From positions 1,662,441 to 1,726,440 of the forward strand of contig CAMUPU010000001.1 in assembly GCA_947095535.1 (NCBI GenBank): 64,000 nt of DNA. The letters are read 5' to 3'. The first letter of the stretch is position 1; each line of letters opens with the position of its first letter. The notes under the pieces are model-generated. The model ran no database searches and was not told the origin of the DNA. It saw only the letters and a program-made list of their open reading frames with translations. The translations under genes were made by a program, and so were the position numbers. Below are positions 20,693 to 33,430 of the stretch, one piece after another. This stretch comes from Poecilobothrus nobilitatus. Its lineage: Eukaryota > Arthropoda > Insecta > Diptera > Dolichopodidae.

Positions 20693-22691
20693 AATTGAAT
20701 CAGAAATTAATATAAAATCAAAAAAAAAAGAGATATAAAATTGCGTTTCGAGATGAATGGAAGGAAAAATATCCTTGGTTAGAAAAAACTAATTTAAATA
20801 AGAAAAACAAAAAGTGCAAAATATGTTATATAAATATAGTAGGAGGATTAACTCATCTAGAAAGACACGCAAATAGTGTGCATCATAATTTAGCAATAAA
20901 AGAAGCTAAGAAAAATTTAAAACTAGATGAATTTGTTAGTACGAATGTAGGTGAAGTTTCAAGTAATGAAGCTACTAAACGTTTAGAATTACTTTTAAGC
21001 ATATTTATAGCGGACCACAATTTACCCTTTACATGTCTCAACCATTTAAACTTATTATTAAAAATTAGTGTAACCGATTCCAATATTATAAAAAAATTTC
21101 AAACACATAGAGTTAAAGCTCAAAAAATAATAACCGAGATAACTGGTCCTGAAAATGTTTGTTCAATTTCAAAGATAGTTCAAAAACAGTTCTATTCTCT
21201 TATAATTGATGAGAGCACAGATATTTCTACATCAAAAAATCTTGCTTTGATAATAAGAACTTATGATAGAAAATGTAGGGATCGATTTTTAGAACTTACG
21301 CCAATTTTAGATTCTTCAGCACAGGCAATTTTTGACTGCATTATAAATGTGTTAAAAAAAATAATATACCGTTACAAAATATGATTGGGTTTACTGCTGA
21401 TACTTGCTCTGTAATGATGGGTATTTCCAACGGAGTTCAGGCCAAATTAAAAAACATCATTCCTCACTTATTCGTCAATGGTTGCATATGTCACATTTTA
21501 AACTTGGTTTCGTCGGCTGCATTTTCTTCCATGCCGCCAAATATAGACAAATTACTGCGCGAAATAAACTATCATTTTTGTAATAGTCCAAAAAGAAAAG
21601 CAGACTTTTTAAAATTCCAAGAATACTTTGGATCTGAATTACATGTTATTCTCAAATATTGTGCCACGCGTTGGCTATCTAGACAAGCTGTAATCGATAG
21701 ATTATTGGAACAGTGGGAGCCATTGGCTTACTATTTCACTCTAACGGATTTTGAAAGCGGAAGTGGATACGAAAATGAACAAAATCGTTTTCGGTTTATA
21801 TCAGATAGTTTGAAAGATCTTATTATCAAAGTACATTTCCTTTTTATGTCTTATGTTTTAAAATTAATAAATAACGTCAATCTAGAAATGCAGTCCGAAG
21901 AACCAAGAATGCATATTTTTATTCCACGTTTAAAATTCCTTTTTAGACAAATAGGTAGAAACTTTTTGCATAAAGAAATCTTAGATAATACAAAAATTAA
22001 TGTTTTTAATTTGAATGAAAATCATATACCTCTTAAAGATGTGTATTGTGGCACAGAGGTGGAAGTATATTTGAGTTCAGTTACTATAGCTGAACATGAA
22101 ATTTTCTTTTTTAAAAACAATGTTCTTCAATTTTATATAAAATTTTGTGAGTCTTTACGAAAAAAAGTTAACTTTGAGGATGATGTTTTAAATTGGTTTC
22201 CAAAATTTACTCCAGACCATGTTATATCTGGTCAAACAAATAGTATTGTGCCATTACTTTTAAAAAATTTTCCTCCAAACGAAATTAAAAATGTAGAGAT
22301 TATAAATATAAACACAGAATACAGATCTTTAGCTGATTATCCTGAAATAAAAAAATTCGAAAAATTGACAATATCTGAATTTTGGTCTGAAATTGGTTAT
22401 TTAAAAAATGAATTGAATGAATTTCTTTTTGCTAATGTATATCGCGTAGTCCAGAGAATCTTATGCATTCCACATTCTTCAGCTAACGTCGAACGTGTAT
22501 TTTCTCTACAAAATCTTATTAAGACCAAATGTAGAAACCGTTTACATATAACTACACTTTCGTCACTTATTCAAACGAAAGATTTACTTAAATCACAGGA
22601 AATGTGTTGCCATAACTTTATAGTTCCAAAAAGATTAATTTCGAAAAATGTAACGAATGAGGTTATTAACGAAAAAGATCTGTTAGATTAA
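20693..22691 (+). pseudogene. hAT transposase, frameshifted (main exon)
   Basis: The main exon starts with a BED-type zinc finger: FRDEWKEKYPWL, then CKIC...HLERHANSVHH, 20743-20886. The RNase-H-like catalytic core follows. The first acidic motif is IIDESTD (Asp codon 21208-21210), the second GFTADTCSVMMG (21387-21422). Then come the CICH motif with NLV, the CATRWLSR block, and the C-terminal hAT dimerisation domain with SSANVERVFSLQN ending near 22691. From 21381 the frame is open for 436 codons. The upstream BED/Asp part (20719-21384) is one frame away; the switch falls in an A8 tract (21354-21361). A second shift lies in an A-run at 20720-20729. Homopolymer indels or assembly error could account for both, so the gene may be near-intact. 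Confidence 0.88.
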
Positions 22692-24276
22692 ATATTATTT
22701 TGAACGTATATATATTTTTTTTATTATCATCCATTTTTCAATTTACATTAATTTTATTTATTCTCAAAGAAAATTATTTTTCATTTTATATTCTTTTTAA
22801 GCACATTTTTCATTTCTTTTTATATCAACTTTTCTTTAAAATAATGTTATGTACTCGTATATGAAAAAAATGGCTAAGTTTGTGAAGTTGAAGAAGAAGA
22901 AAAATATTGTGGAAGCAACTTCAATTATGCATTTGAACACTTTCATTTCCAATATTTAATAAAAAATCAATTTTGTTATTTTATTGTACGTAAGTGTAAT
23001 CGGTAAAATTTGTACGTACAGTAAAATAATAAAATTATTTTACTATTAAATTTGGAAGAAGTGTTGAAATGTATAATTATAGTTGTTTGTTTAATTAAAA
23101 AATGTTCTAAGAAACTACATTAATTGGTGCTGGTTTACATCTTTTTTGCTAAATTAGTTATTAGTTGTTTAATGATTATAAAACTGAATAATTTCTTACC
23201 AAATTATATTAGGCTAATCAGTAGTAAACTCAATCATATTTTATGTATAATGAAGTTAATCATTTTAAGTGCTATGAAAATAATGTTTCTGCTAATATTT
23301 TTTTTTTTTTTAAGTTATAAAAGTAATTCTTAAAGATTTATAATATTCTATGTATATAATTATTAATTTTACATTAGTCTAATTATTAAAAAATAAAATT
23401 GACTAATTTGCTATGAGTATTGAGTACTATGAAATTAAGATTTTTTTCTAATATTAGATATTTTTCATAGTATTGAGTACTATGAAATTAAGATTTTTTT
23501 CTAATATTAGATATTTTTTATAATATAAAAGTAATTCGTAAAATGTTATATTATTCTATGCTCTATTCTATAATTACTTAAAAATTGTTTTTCCTAAATT
23601 AGTTATTATTTGTTTAATGGTATTTCATCTTTAATCTTTTTGCCTAATTCACGGCGTTTTAATCATATTTTATGTAATGAAGTTACTCACTATCAGTGCT
23701 ATGAAATGTTTCTGATATTTGTTTTTTTTTTATTTTTAAAGTATAAAAGTAATACTTAGAGGTCTGTAATATTCTATATATATATAATTCTAAATTAGTT
23801 ATTAACTATTAACTATTAAAATATAAAATTAAATATTTTAATATACATAATATGTACTATGAAACTAATGTTCTTTTAAATATAAAATTTATGAATTTAA
23901 TTACAAAAATAATTTGTAAAAACTCATCATATTCTATGTTATAATTTATTTTCCTTTCATAATTCGTAATGTGCTATTAATTAAATTTTTTTTTATAAAT
24001 TAGCTATTAATTATTAAAATATAAAATTGAAAAATTTATTATAAGTTCTATAAAATTAATGTTTGTTTAATATTCGATTTTTTTTAATTAATAAAATAAA
24101 AGTACCTATTCAATAAAATAAATTATTATGGTAGTTTTTATTTATTTACTCTTTTTATAATACATAGTTTTTTTAAGGTTAAGTATTTTAAAAACATTCA
24201 ATACTATGCCTTCAATTTCAGTATTATTTCTTCCGAAGAATTCAATACTCTCAAATAAACTCTCATATCATCCCTG
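22692..24276. repeat. hAT 3' non-coding region with degenerate repeats
   Basis: Very AT-rich. A 53-bp direct duplication lies at 23418-23523 (TATTGAGTACTATGAAATTA). Looser repeats of a TATAAAAGTAATTCxTAAA/ATATTCTATG block recur at about 23315, 23525 and 23745. It ends at the right TIR. Confidence 0.7.
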
Positions 24277-24284
24277 GTAGGTCC
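24277..24284. repeat. hAT target-site duplication, right
   Basis: GTAGGTCC, identical to 18854-18861. Confidence 0.92.
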
Positions 24285-26632
24285 TTATTTATACTTCAAA
24301 ATGTAAATATGTGTTTGGGTTTGCCTCTCGCATATATAATATAATTTAGTATTGTATATTTACACTGAGTTAGTATAGAATGAATATGGTTATATGAATA
24401 TGATATGAGGGTGTAAAATTTTTTAAATTGGATTGAACTGGTGGATTTTATTAATACATTTTAATTTTTTAAAATATTTTGTTTGGAAGTTTTGGATGAA
24501 AGCAGTTTTTTTTAGTACACTGATAAAAAAAATTTAAGTTAGAAATTATATTGTTATTATAATAATCTAAATTAATAATAGTTAAAATAATATTTATATT
24601 TTTTTAAAATTATAATTATGTACCTATATAGTTAATTATATAATAAATAAATAAAATTATAATAGTTAAATTTAGTTTAATTGTCAGACATAATATATGT
24701 ATGTATGTATGTACATATACATATGTGTAAGTAGTATATAAATTATTAGGTACTTAGATTAAATTTGCAATAAATTTCAATTTTTGTTTTTTTTTATTGG
24801 AATTTTATGTTTTGTTTTTGATAATTACGTAAATGAAAAGTTTCAGAAGCTCTTTATATAATATATACATATGTATATGTTGATATGTTTTATATTTTAT
24901 ACATTTTTTCGCATAAAATTTTTTGGGGGGTGTTTTAAATCAAAATTACGATTTACGAATTTAATTTTTTGTACTTATAGAAATAAACAGTGTCTATTTT
25001 TTTTAACCACCAAATGCATATACATATACCTATGTACATTATATACGTAAGAATTGATGTGATTTTATTTAAACTAAAACGTTTACTCTGCATATATAAT
25101 TAAAAAAAAAAAAAAAGCTGTTAATAAAATCAGAAAATAAAATTTTTCAAAAAAATGGAGTCTATTTTGATTTACAATATGTAAAGACGTATATGTATGC
25201 ATGTATAATAAGAATAAAAAAAAAATTTTTTTCTACTTTTTAATACATCGAATCAGCGAATGTATGTATGTAATGTAACCATACATGTTTACAACTTACA
25301 ACATGAATACATAACGTCATTTCATAATATTAATACATACATATTATGTAAGTATGCGCTTTTGCTTTAAACTTAAATTTCATGCTCAAAACAAATAACA
25401 ATAAATTTGAAACGTTTTTATTAAATGTGAATGTATATATGTTTGTTTATGTATACATGCATATTATATTTACGTTCAAAACTTGGTTCAAATTAATAAA
25501 TAGAAATTTTTAAGTTAAAAAAAAATAATTGTGTTAGCTGTAGTAGGATAATACATATACGCACATAAGTATTTTTTAAAAACAACAATAAAAATTTTAG
25601 CGTACAGAAATAATACGAGCGATTGGGCTCTTGGAGAATTGAATAAATAAATAAAAAAAAAAAAAAAACAAAATATCAATAATATGAGAGTAGAATTTAG
25701 AACTTACAATTTTAGTACTAAACTAATTAATATTTTATGTTAAGAAAAATTTAAGAGAATGAAATGTATATTAATATATTATTTTAAAAAGTTCAAATTT
25801 CAATGCAATGTAGTATTTTATGCAGTTATGCTCTTATGACCAATGCCCATGAGTATGATTTGTGGTACGTATTATCAATATTATTTTGTCATTGAAAGAG
25901 TGGCACAGTACAGTACTAACCAAGTACTGATTTACAGAGTACAACCAGATAACAGACATGACGTGAGACATAGCAATATTAACAATAACAATATGAAAAT
26001 TTAAGAGACAGTAAAAAATGTTTGTTCCTTAAATTAAAAGTAAATGATTACTTTTTTTTGGTTTATAGGATTTTGCTATGTATGGGGTGCACATTTGAAA
26101 GTTTTAGAATTGAAACATTTTTAAAATAATAGGTCTTATATTAAATGCCAACTTTATGAGTTTCAGTTTAGAACTAACATGTAAATGCCCATTGATATAT
26201 GTAGGTATTATAATAATAAATTTTTGAGTTTATTTTATAATAAATTTATTTATAAGAATTAATAATACATATTATATAAATATGAATTTATGAATTCAAA
26301 ACATTTTAATACGTTTTTTTAATGCAATAAAAAATATTTATGTTTTCCGTACTGGAACTCTCTGGCTTTTTACTGCGCCATCTTACTGTGCATATAAAAG
26401 CGTGGGCCGTAAGTTGTCTACATGAAAATTTTAAAATAATATGTAATTAAAAAAAGTAATTGTAATTATAAAATGTTTTATATGTGACTCTCTTATTAAT
26501 ATATGTATACCTGGTATAATATGTAGTAATTTTAAGGATTTGTTTTTAATAATTTAAAAGTTCTTTTACATTATTTTACATAATTCATTTACATAGTTCT
26601 TTAAATAATTTTCATTAAAGTACTTATTTAGT
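24285..26632. other. AT-rich DNA, no gene seen
   Basis: Long AT-rich tract rich in TACATATGTATG-type words. Both strands lack credible coding content, transposon ends or RNA features. Confidence 0.5.
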
Positions 26633-26842
26633 TTAACGTGTTGGTAATAATAATTTGCGGTTTGCTAAAGTGGTAGTACGGCTGTAACACCCAATCCATC
26701 CCTGAAACAGAACGAATCCTCGCTTACGCATCACGAACTCAGACAAGAACTTTCGGCTTTCGAAAACGGACAAGATGTACACTATGCACCTGTATTTTAA
26801 ACTAGATTTGCTCGATTTTCGAGCAGCGGGCAAATACTAGTA
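26633..26842. other. Short GC-richer unexplained segment
   Basis: Stands out from the AT-rich surroundings. On the minus strand it is open for 66 codons (26633-26833) without any motif I recognise. It contains a small palindrome (CTCGATTTTCGAG, near 26810-26824) and directly abuts dispersed repeat R. It may be a captured fragment of a host transcript or an end of an unknown element. Confidence 0.3.
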
Positions 26843-26850
26843 TACATAAG

Positions 26851-27233
26851 TATGTACCTATATTTATGCATATTATTGATTGATGAAGTAAAATTTAAAC
26901 GGTAAAATTTTTGTTAGCAGATTCAATATTAATGTTATGTTTGTTCTGTATTTGTTGACAGTTTTTATTATTTTTACTTCTAATATTTTTGAATGAAAAA
27001 CAAAAATCATTTACATACTTACATACAAATGGATGTATGAATGAATGTACATAATATTTATACTATTTCATTGCTTATTATTGTTATTGAATAAAAAAAA
27101 ATTATTGTTAAATTATTAGAAGTTATTTTGATATAAATTATTATTCATATGTATATGTAAAGTCTAGAAATTTTGGCTTTATACTTTTCGAATAATAGTG
27201 GTCGGTCCAGCGGTGGAGATAGCTGATTTTTTT
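26851..27233 (+). repeat. ~385-bp dispersed repeat R, copy 2
   Basis: Near-identical direct copy of 13657-14040, about 13 kb away. Similarity stops just after GGAGATAGCTGATTT. Confidence 0.85.
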
Positions 27234-27629
27234 AATCGACACAGTTAAAATTAAAAATATTCGTAGTACTAATTTAATTTAAGTACCTACCTACCTATAA
27301 TTTATTTAAAATAAATTAATTAAAAATTTGTTTATCAACATAATTTTTAAAAATAAATGCTATACTCGTAAGTATATTGTATTCAAAAGTTTTTCTTCTG
27401 TGTGATAGACTTATAATTATAGTGTATACGGAAGGTCTACAAAATGTTTAATTAAACAATATTGTAATCTCATAATCTGTTATGTTATGTAATTATTTTT
27501 TAAAATTGAGAAGTGAAAAAATTGTGAAAAAAGTGTTAATTCTCTTTTACCGTCCTTCTTATATGTAATTTTGACAACTATGTATAAAAAATATCAAAAA
27601 GAAAATATTTTTTACTTTTATTATATAAT
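27234..27629. other. AT-rich DNA, no gene seen
   Basis: AT-rich filler between repeat R and the DINE-like array. Confidence 0.45.
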
Positions 27630-29792
27630 AACAAGTAAATGTAACAGTAAGTCGATGCAACCGACTTATTAATACCCTACACCTGAATAATTCGAATTAA
27701 ATTAAAAATCCATAAGTGTTTTTAGCAGCTGCTTGAACTTCTTCCCTTTTCTGTCTTATTCAACTCGAATTTCAAGAACGTAAAAGAGGCATCCGCTTGG
27801 GATATGCTTGAAACCCTTGTATAAAATTTTAAGTTTCTATCTTAATTATTTTCGAAGATTGGTAGTCCTTGGGAGGTTTGTGTCAGCTACCTGAATTGCC
27901 ACTCCAATTCATCGAATCCATCTCAGGAACATAAAGAAAACTTGCCAGAACACCATTCTATTAAATTTAAAGGTTCTACTTTTGTTGGTTTTGGAGATAT
28001 GCTCGTTGCTCTTGTGCTCGTCCGGAAGTTTCCAAAATACGAACCCATGGTTCAAATTCTTTCAAATGTCAGTTTCCAATTTTACAGAAAAGGAAACATA
28101 ACAGAACACCTTTGTACTAAAAATAAAAGTTCTATCTTTGTTGGTTGTGGAGATATACTCGTTTGCTCTGGGGCTCGTCTGGAAGCTTCCAAGATTTGAA
28201 CCCATGGACCAAATCCTCACAAATTTCAGAAACATAAATCAAACATGAAGGAACACCATTCTGCCTAATTTAAAGGTTATATCTTTGTTGCATTTGGAGA
28301 TAATATCATTTGCTCTGAGGCTCGTTCGGAAGCTTTCAAAATCCGAACCCATGGACCAAATCCTCTCAAATTTCAGAGACATAAATCATACATGAAAGAA
28401 CACCATTCTGCCAAAAGTAAAGGTTATATCTTTATTGGTTTTGGAGATAATCTCATTTGCTCTGGGGCTCGTTCGGAAGCTTCCAAAACCAAACCCATGG
28501 ACTAAATCCTCTTAAATTTCAGAGACATAAATCAAACACGAAAGAACACCATTGTACCAAATTCAAAGGTTCTACCTTTGTTCGTATTGGATATAATCTC
28601 ATTTGCTCTGCGGCTCGTTCGGAAGCTTCCAAAATTCGAATCCACGGTTCAAATTCTTTCAAATTTAAACCCATGGCCAAATCCTCTCAAATTTCAGAGA
28701 CCTAAATCAAACATGAAAAAACACCATTCGGCCAAATTTAAAGGTTATATATTTGTTGTTTTTGGAGATAATCTCATTTGCTCTGGGGCTCGTTCGGAAG
28801 CTTCCAAAATCCAAACCCATGGACCACATCCTCTTAAATTTTAGAGACATAAATCAAACTGGAAGAAACATCATTATAAAAAATTTAAAGGTTCTATCTT
28901 TATTGGTTTTGGAGATAATCTCGTTTGCTCTGGGGCTCGTTCGGAAGCTTCCAAAACCCGAACCCATGGACCAAATCTTCTCACATTTCAGAGACTTAAA
29001 TAAAACATGAAAGAACACCACCCTGCCAAATTTAAAGGTTATATCTTTGTTGGTTTTGGAGATAATCTCATTTGCTCTGGTGCTCGTTCGGAAGCTTCCA
29101 AATCCAAACCCATGGACCAAATCCTCTTAAATTTCAGAGGTCTAAATCATACATGAAAGAACACCATTCTGCCAAAAGTAAAGGTTATATCTTTATTGGT
29201 TTTGGAGATAATCTCATTTGCTCTGGGGCTCGTTCGGAAACTTCCAAATCCAAACCCATGGACCAAATCCCAGAGACATAAATCGAACGGGAAGGAACAT
29301 CATTGTACAAAATTTAAAGGTTCTATCTTTGTTGGTTTTGGAGATAATCTCATTTGCTCTGGTGCTCGTTCGGAAGCTTCCAAAACCGAAACCCATGGAC
29401 CAAATCCTCTTAAATTTCAGAGACATAAATCGAACGGGAAGAAACATCATTGTACAAAATTTGAAGGTTCTATCTTTGTGCTTTTGGAGATAATCTCGTT
29501 TGCTCCGGAATCATTCGGAAGCTTCCAGAATCCGAACCCATGGACGGATTTTGTCCAGATTCGAACTTAGCCTTTCTTTCGTAATTAGTAACCTACTATA
29601 TAAATTTCAAGATAGCATCATTATTTTTTGAGTTATCGTGCGTACGGACGGACGGACGGACATCGCTAAATCGACTCCGGCGGTGATCCTGATTCAGAAT
29701 ATATATACATGTCTATACCTAACTCGCTTCCTTTTGGTGGTTACAAACACCATACCAAAGTTAATATACCCTATACTTTAGGTGTAGGGTAT
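27630..29792 (-). mobile_element. DINE-1-like element, family 1, copy 2 (expanded array)
   Basis: Inverted relative to the copy at 14401. It shows the same terminal hairpin (27649-27667), the same CGGACGGACGGACGGACATC core near 29640-29662, and the same closing near-palindrome (29766-29792). Its interior has expanded into about eleven ~148-bp units, with TTTTGGAGATAATCTC and CTCGTTCGGAAGCTTCC repeating at positions such as 28739, 28888, 29036, 29182 and 29318. Several short open frames in this array are by-products of the repeat. Confidence 0.75.
27960..29545. repeat. ~148-bp tandem array, about 11 units
   Basis: Unit starts, judged by the AAAGGTT(C/A)TATC word, fall at about 27969, 28126, 28272, 28421, 28567, 28739, 28888, 29036, 29182, 29318 and 29464. 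The array is satellite-like within a DINE-like element. Confidence 0.88.
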
Positions 29793-30949
29793 AATAAAAT
29801 AATATGTAATATAATATCAAATAGCTTTATGTTTTGTTAATACAGGATTGTTTAATATTTTGAAATATTATTTTATATATTTTATAGGTATGTAGGTAGG
29901 TGTATTTTTAAAGCAAGTCATTCTAAGTTGGAAGTATCAACTAATTGTTATTATATTAAATTTTTCAAAAAAATTTTTTTTTCTGTTAAAAAAATTATTT
30001 AATTCATTAATTTCTGTAATAAACCAATTCTCTGCTTTGCTTTACTTTATTCACACACATACACATTTTGCCTTTTTTAAATCGAAATAAAATTTGAGTT
30101 CAAACAAGAAGTTTAAAGATTAAAAAGTTAAATGTTTAAACTAAGTAACACCACTTACAGTAAATGAATTTGAAAACAAAAAATACAAAGAATAAAAGAC
30201 AACAAAGGAAAATATTTTTTACAATAAATTTTAAAATGGTGTATGTATAAATCCGAAAAAAATTATTTTTTTCAAATTTTGGAAAAGGTTAACTTTTAAC
30301 GTTAAATTAAGTTTCTCAAAGAGTTGGTTCCGAATGATGTCATTAAAAAGCCTTTACGACATTTTGAAAATTTTGACGCGATTTCGAAAATTACGACTCT
30401 TAATTCAAAATATAGTTTTTCAACTTTTTAGAGCATGTTTGTGCGCCGTAGATTCTCGTATTTTTTAAAAATATCCTTTTATTGAAATCTCGCGCATTTT
30501 TAAATCTCTCGTTTCGCTTGTGTTGTCAAGCAAAAATAGAAATGAAGAAATTATGGAAGAATAATTTTTTTATTAAGCGTGTAAAATTAGGGACTGAATA
30601 ATTTTGTTAGCAATGATATGAGAATGATATGAAAAAGTGCTCATTTTAATCTCATTAATCTCATTTTAATAACTTGTAAAAAACACAATTATTTATTTTC
30701 CCAACGCGTACGCAGGAGGGGGGGGGGGGTTTATAAATAAATAATTTATATACATAGCTATATGATATTATATATACATATACATTATATATACATAGCT
30801 ATATGATATTAGTATATACATAGTTATATAACTCATGTTTATTTACATATCGTATATATGTCACTGATGAATGAATGATCTAAATATAATAAAAGACAAG
30901 TTGCTGCTGCTGAGTAGCGTGCCCCCTACTGTTATGTTAAATGTTAATT
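29793..30949. other. AT-rich DNA with a G12 tract
   Basis: No gene. A run of twelve G at 30718-30729 next to CGCGTACGCAGGA is unusual in this composition. Confidence 0.5.
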
Positions 30950-32460
30950 TAACAAATGTTATACTATGAAAAGAAAGAAACGTACATCTGATATTTACCC
31001 ATATAACAGATAGAAAACAATAAATATTATAATGTTATGCTATGAAATGAAAGAAAAAACAAGGCAGTGTATAAATCAAAGTTTTTAGAGGGTCGTATTT
31101 TTAAGTAGAACATTATAAAATTGTAATAATATTTTTATTTAAATTTTGCTAAGTAACATTTTCTTAATTTTTTAAAAATTTTGCCATAATATAGTACAAT
31201 TTTAGAATCAGAAGTTTAGCCCATAATATAGATATATGAATAAAAATATGGGTATACATATATTAGATTTATTATAGATTTATTAATTTTTATATAGGCA
31301 ACAGTTATTTATATGAATGAATGGACGGTAAACATAAACGAACAAAAAAAAAATTCAGAATGTTCTATAGGTTATAATTTATATTTTTTAAATAGACTGA
31401 TGTATAATTTTAATATTTAAAAAAAAGAACAGAAAACAAAAAAAAAAAGTAAAATGTAATACTGCGAAGAAAAATAAAAACGAATAGAAAAAAAAGAGAA
31501 CAAAAATGTTACTTTGATTGTTTTTAAATATTTTTAAAGAAAAAAAGAACTATTAAAATGTTATGATTTTAAAAGAAAAAAAACATACGTCTGATATTTA
31601 CGTACCTACATAACAGATAGAAAAAGGAAAAAAAAAATGTTATGCTATGAAAAGAACGAAAAGTCCATCTGATATTGAGGTACATAACAGATAGAAAAAA
31701 AGAAATATCAAAATGTTATGCTATGAAAGGAAAGAAAAAACAAGGCAGTGTATAAATCAAAGTTTTTAAAGGTTCGAATTTTTAAGTAGAACATTATAAA
31801 ATTGCAATAATATTTTTATTTAAATTTTGCTAAGTAACATTTTCTTAATTTTTTAAAAATTTTGCCATAATATAGTACAATTTTCGAATCAGAAGTTTAG
31901 CCCATAATATAGATATATGAATAAAAATATGGGTATACATATATTAGATTTATTATAGATTTATTAATTTTTATATAGGCAACAGTTATTAATATGAATG
32001 AATGGACGGTAAACATAAACGAACAAAAAAAAATTCAAAATGTTCTATAGGTTATAATTTATATTTTTTAAATAGACTGTATGTATAAATTTAATATTTA
32101 AAAAAAATAAAAGAAATACTTAGCGTACGTAAATAACAGAAAACAAAAAAAAATAAATGTAATACTGCATAAAAATAAATGTAATAAATGTAAGAAAAAT
32201 AAAAACGAATAGAAAAAAAAAGAGAACAAAAAATGTTACTTTGACTGTTTTTAAATATTTTTAAAGAAAAAAAGAACTATTAAAATGTTATGATTTTAAA
32301 TAAAAAAAACATACCTCTGATATTTACGTACATAACAGATAGAAAAAAAGAATTAAAATGTTATGCTATAAAAAGAATGAAAAAACAAGGCAGTGCTTAA
32401 ATCAAAGTTTTTAAAGGAGCGCAATTTAAATTATAAAATTATTTTCAATTAAATTTTGAA
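30950..32460. repeat. ~680-bp tandem repeat with ~75-bp subrepeats
   Basis: A long unit (AAGGCAGTGTATAAATCAAAG through ATAGGTTATAATTTATATT) occurs at about 31061-31400 and 31742-32085. A partial third copy starts at about 32386. Between them a shorter motif (ATGTTATGCTATGAAA ... ATAACAGATAG) recurs at 30956, 31032, 31559, 31637, 31713, 32284 and 32358. It is non-coding. Confidence 0.85.
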
Positions 32461-33111
32461 TGTGTAACATTTTCTTAATTTTATGCTTCTTTTATGATTT
32501 TTATTTTCTAAAACTTCAACATTATATGCACAGTCAATTTTTATTGTTTTACATAAAAGGTGCGTAAAACTTACGGTGTGAAGATTTTGTAGAGAAAGCG
32601 ATAGATAAAGAGACAGAATATTATTACGGATAGAGTAAAAATTTGTTTGAAAAATATAACAAAGAAAGTTTTGAAGCATTTGCTATGGCAACCATAGAAA
32701 AATATAAAAAGTGTACTATATATTATAATTAGGTAAATGCATCAGATCAGTGTAGTTTAGTTTCAAAATTATAAAGTTTGATACTGTATTTTTTTCGAAG
32801 CGAAAATGTTTGTTACTATTGGCAAAAATTTATTTACCATTGGTTTTTAATCCAACCTTTGGTTTTTTAATCCAAAGCTTGACAAAGAAATTTACAAGAG
32901 ATGAGATTTATTAAATAATCATTTTTATTACATTTTTGAAAGAAACTACTTCACAGCATCATTGAGGTTTTTCATTATTTAAAACACTTTAGCAATAAAT
33001 TTTACATTTATCAATATCTAAATATAATACATATAAGTATTTGAATAAATTTACTAAAATTAAATTGTTCATAAAACTGAGGAAACTTTCACAAAAGCTA
33101 TATTTTTCTAC
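32461..33111. other. AT-rich DNA, no gene seen
   Basis: No coding frame or element boundary recognised between the tandem repeat and the short DINE-like family 2 copy. Confidence 0.45.
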
Positions 33112-33430
33112 TTATACCCGTCGTATGACGGGCTTTTTTACTAGTATATATATAATAGAGTATTAAATGGTACTATAGCATATTTGGAAAAGTTTTAGAT
33201 TGATAATAGTTATGTGGAAGGTTAGAATCTGCTTTTGAACAATGTATAAACATATAGTTTGAATATATGTACAAGCCACAGTTCTAGAAATTATAAAATT
33301 CACCTAAATTATTTTAAAATACTAAAAAATTAAAAAAATAATATTATAAGCAAAGTGACAGGCTATGAACATACTAACGGTTCGTACGAGTATCTAAGAG
33401 TTGACAAAGGCAACAGTATTCTTCCTCGTA
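33112..33430 (-). mobile_element. DINE-like family 2, short copy
   Basis: Starts with a perfect palindrome CCCGTC-GTAT-GACGGG (33118-33133). It then aligns with only the terminal ~250 bases of the family (ATGTGGAAGGTTAGAATCTG, GGTTCGTACGAGTATCTAAG), ending at CTTCCTCG. The middle section present in the 1.6-kb copies is missing. Confidence 0.7.

Larger units (their letters stand above)
18862..24276 (+). mobile_element. hAT DNA transposon (5,415 bp)
   Basis: A complete cut-and-paste element. The left end is CAGTGATG, the right end CATCCCTG, so the terminal inverted repeats differ at one base. They are flanked by a perfect 8-bp target duplication, the hallmark of hAT transposition. Subterminal repeats (50-bp period, TTTTGCATCTGAAAAAAA) occur at 18903-19000. 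The transposase lies at 19389-22691. The 3' part (22692-24276) is AT-rich with degenerate tandem repeats. Exact flanks show this copy arrived intact, although the coding region now has small frame disruptions. Confidence 0.93.

Noticed and set aside
20883..21083. 66-codon frame antisense to the hAT transposase
   Set aside because: Shadow of the transposase coding strand.
27960..29545. CRISPR-like regularly spaced repeats
   Set aside because: Units are contiguous ~148-bp tandem copies without unique spacers, in a eukaryotic transposon.
27942..29570. Several overlapping 80-125 codon open frames on both strands
   Set aside because: They repeat with the ~148-bp satellite unit of the DINE-like element and have no domain; by-products of the array.
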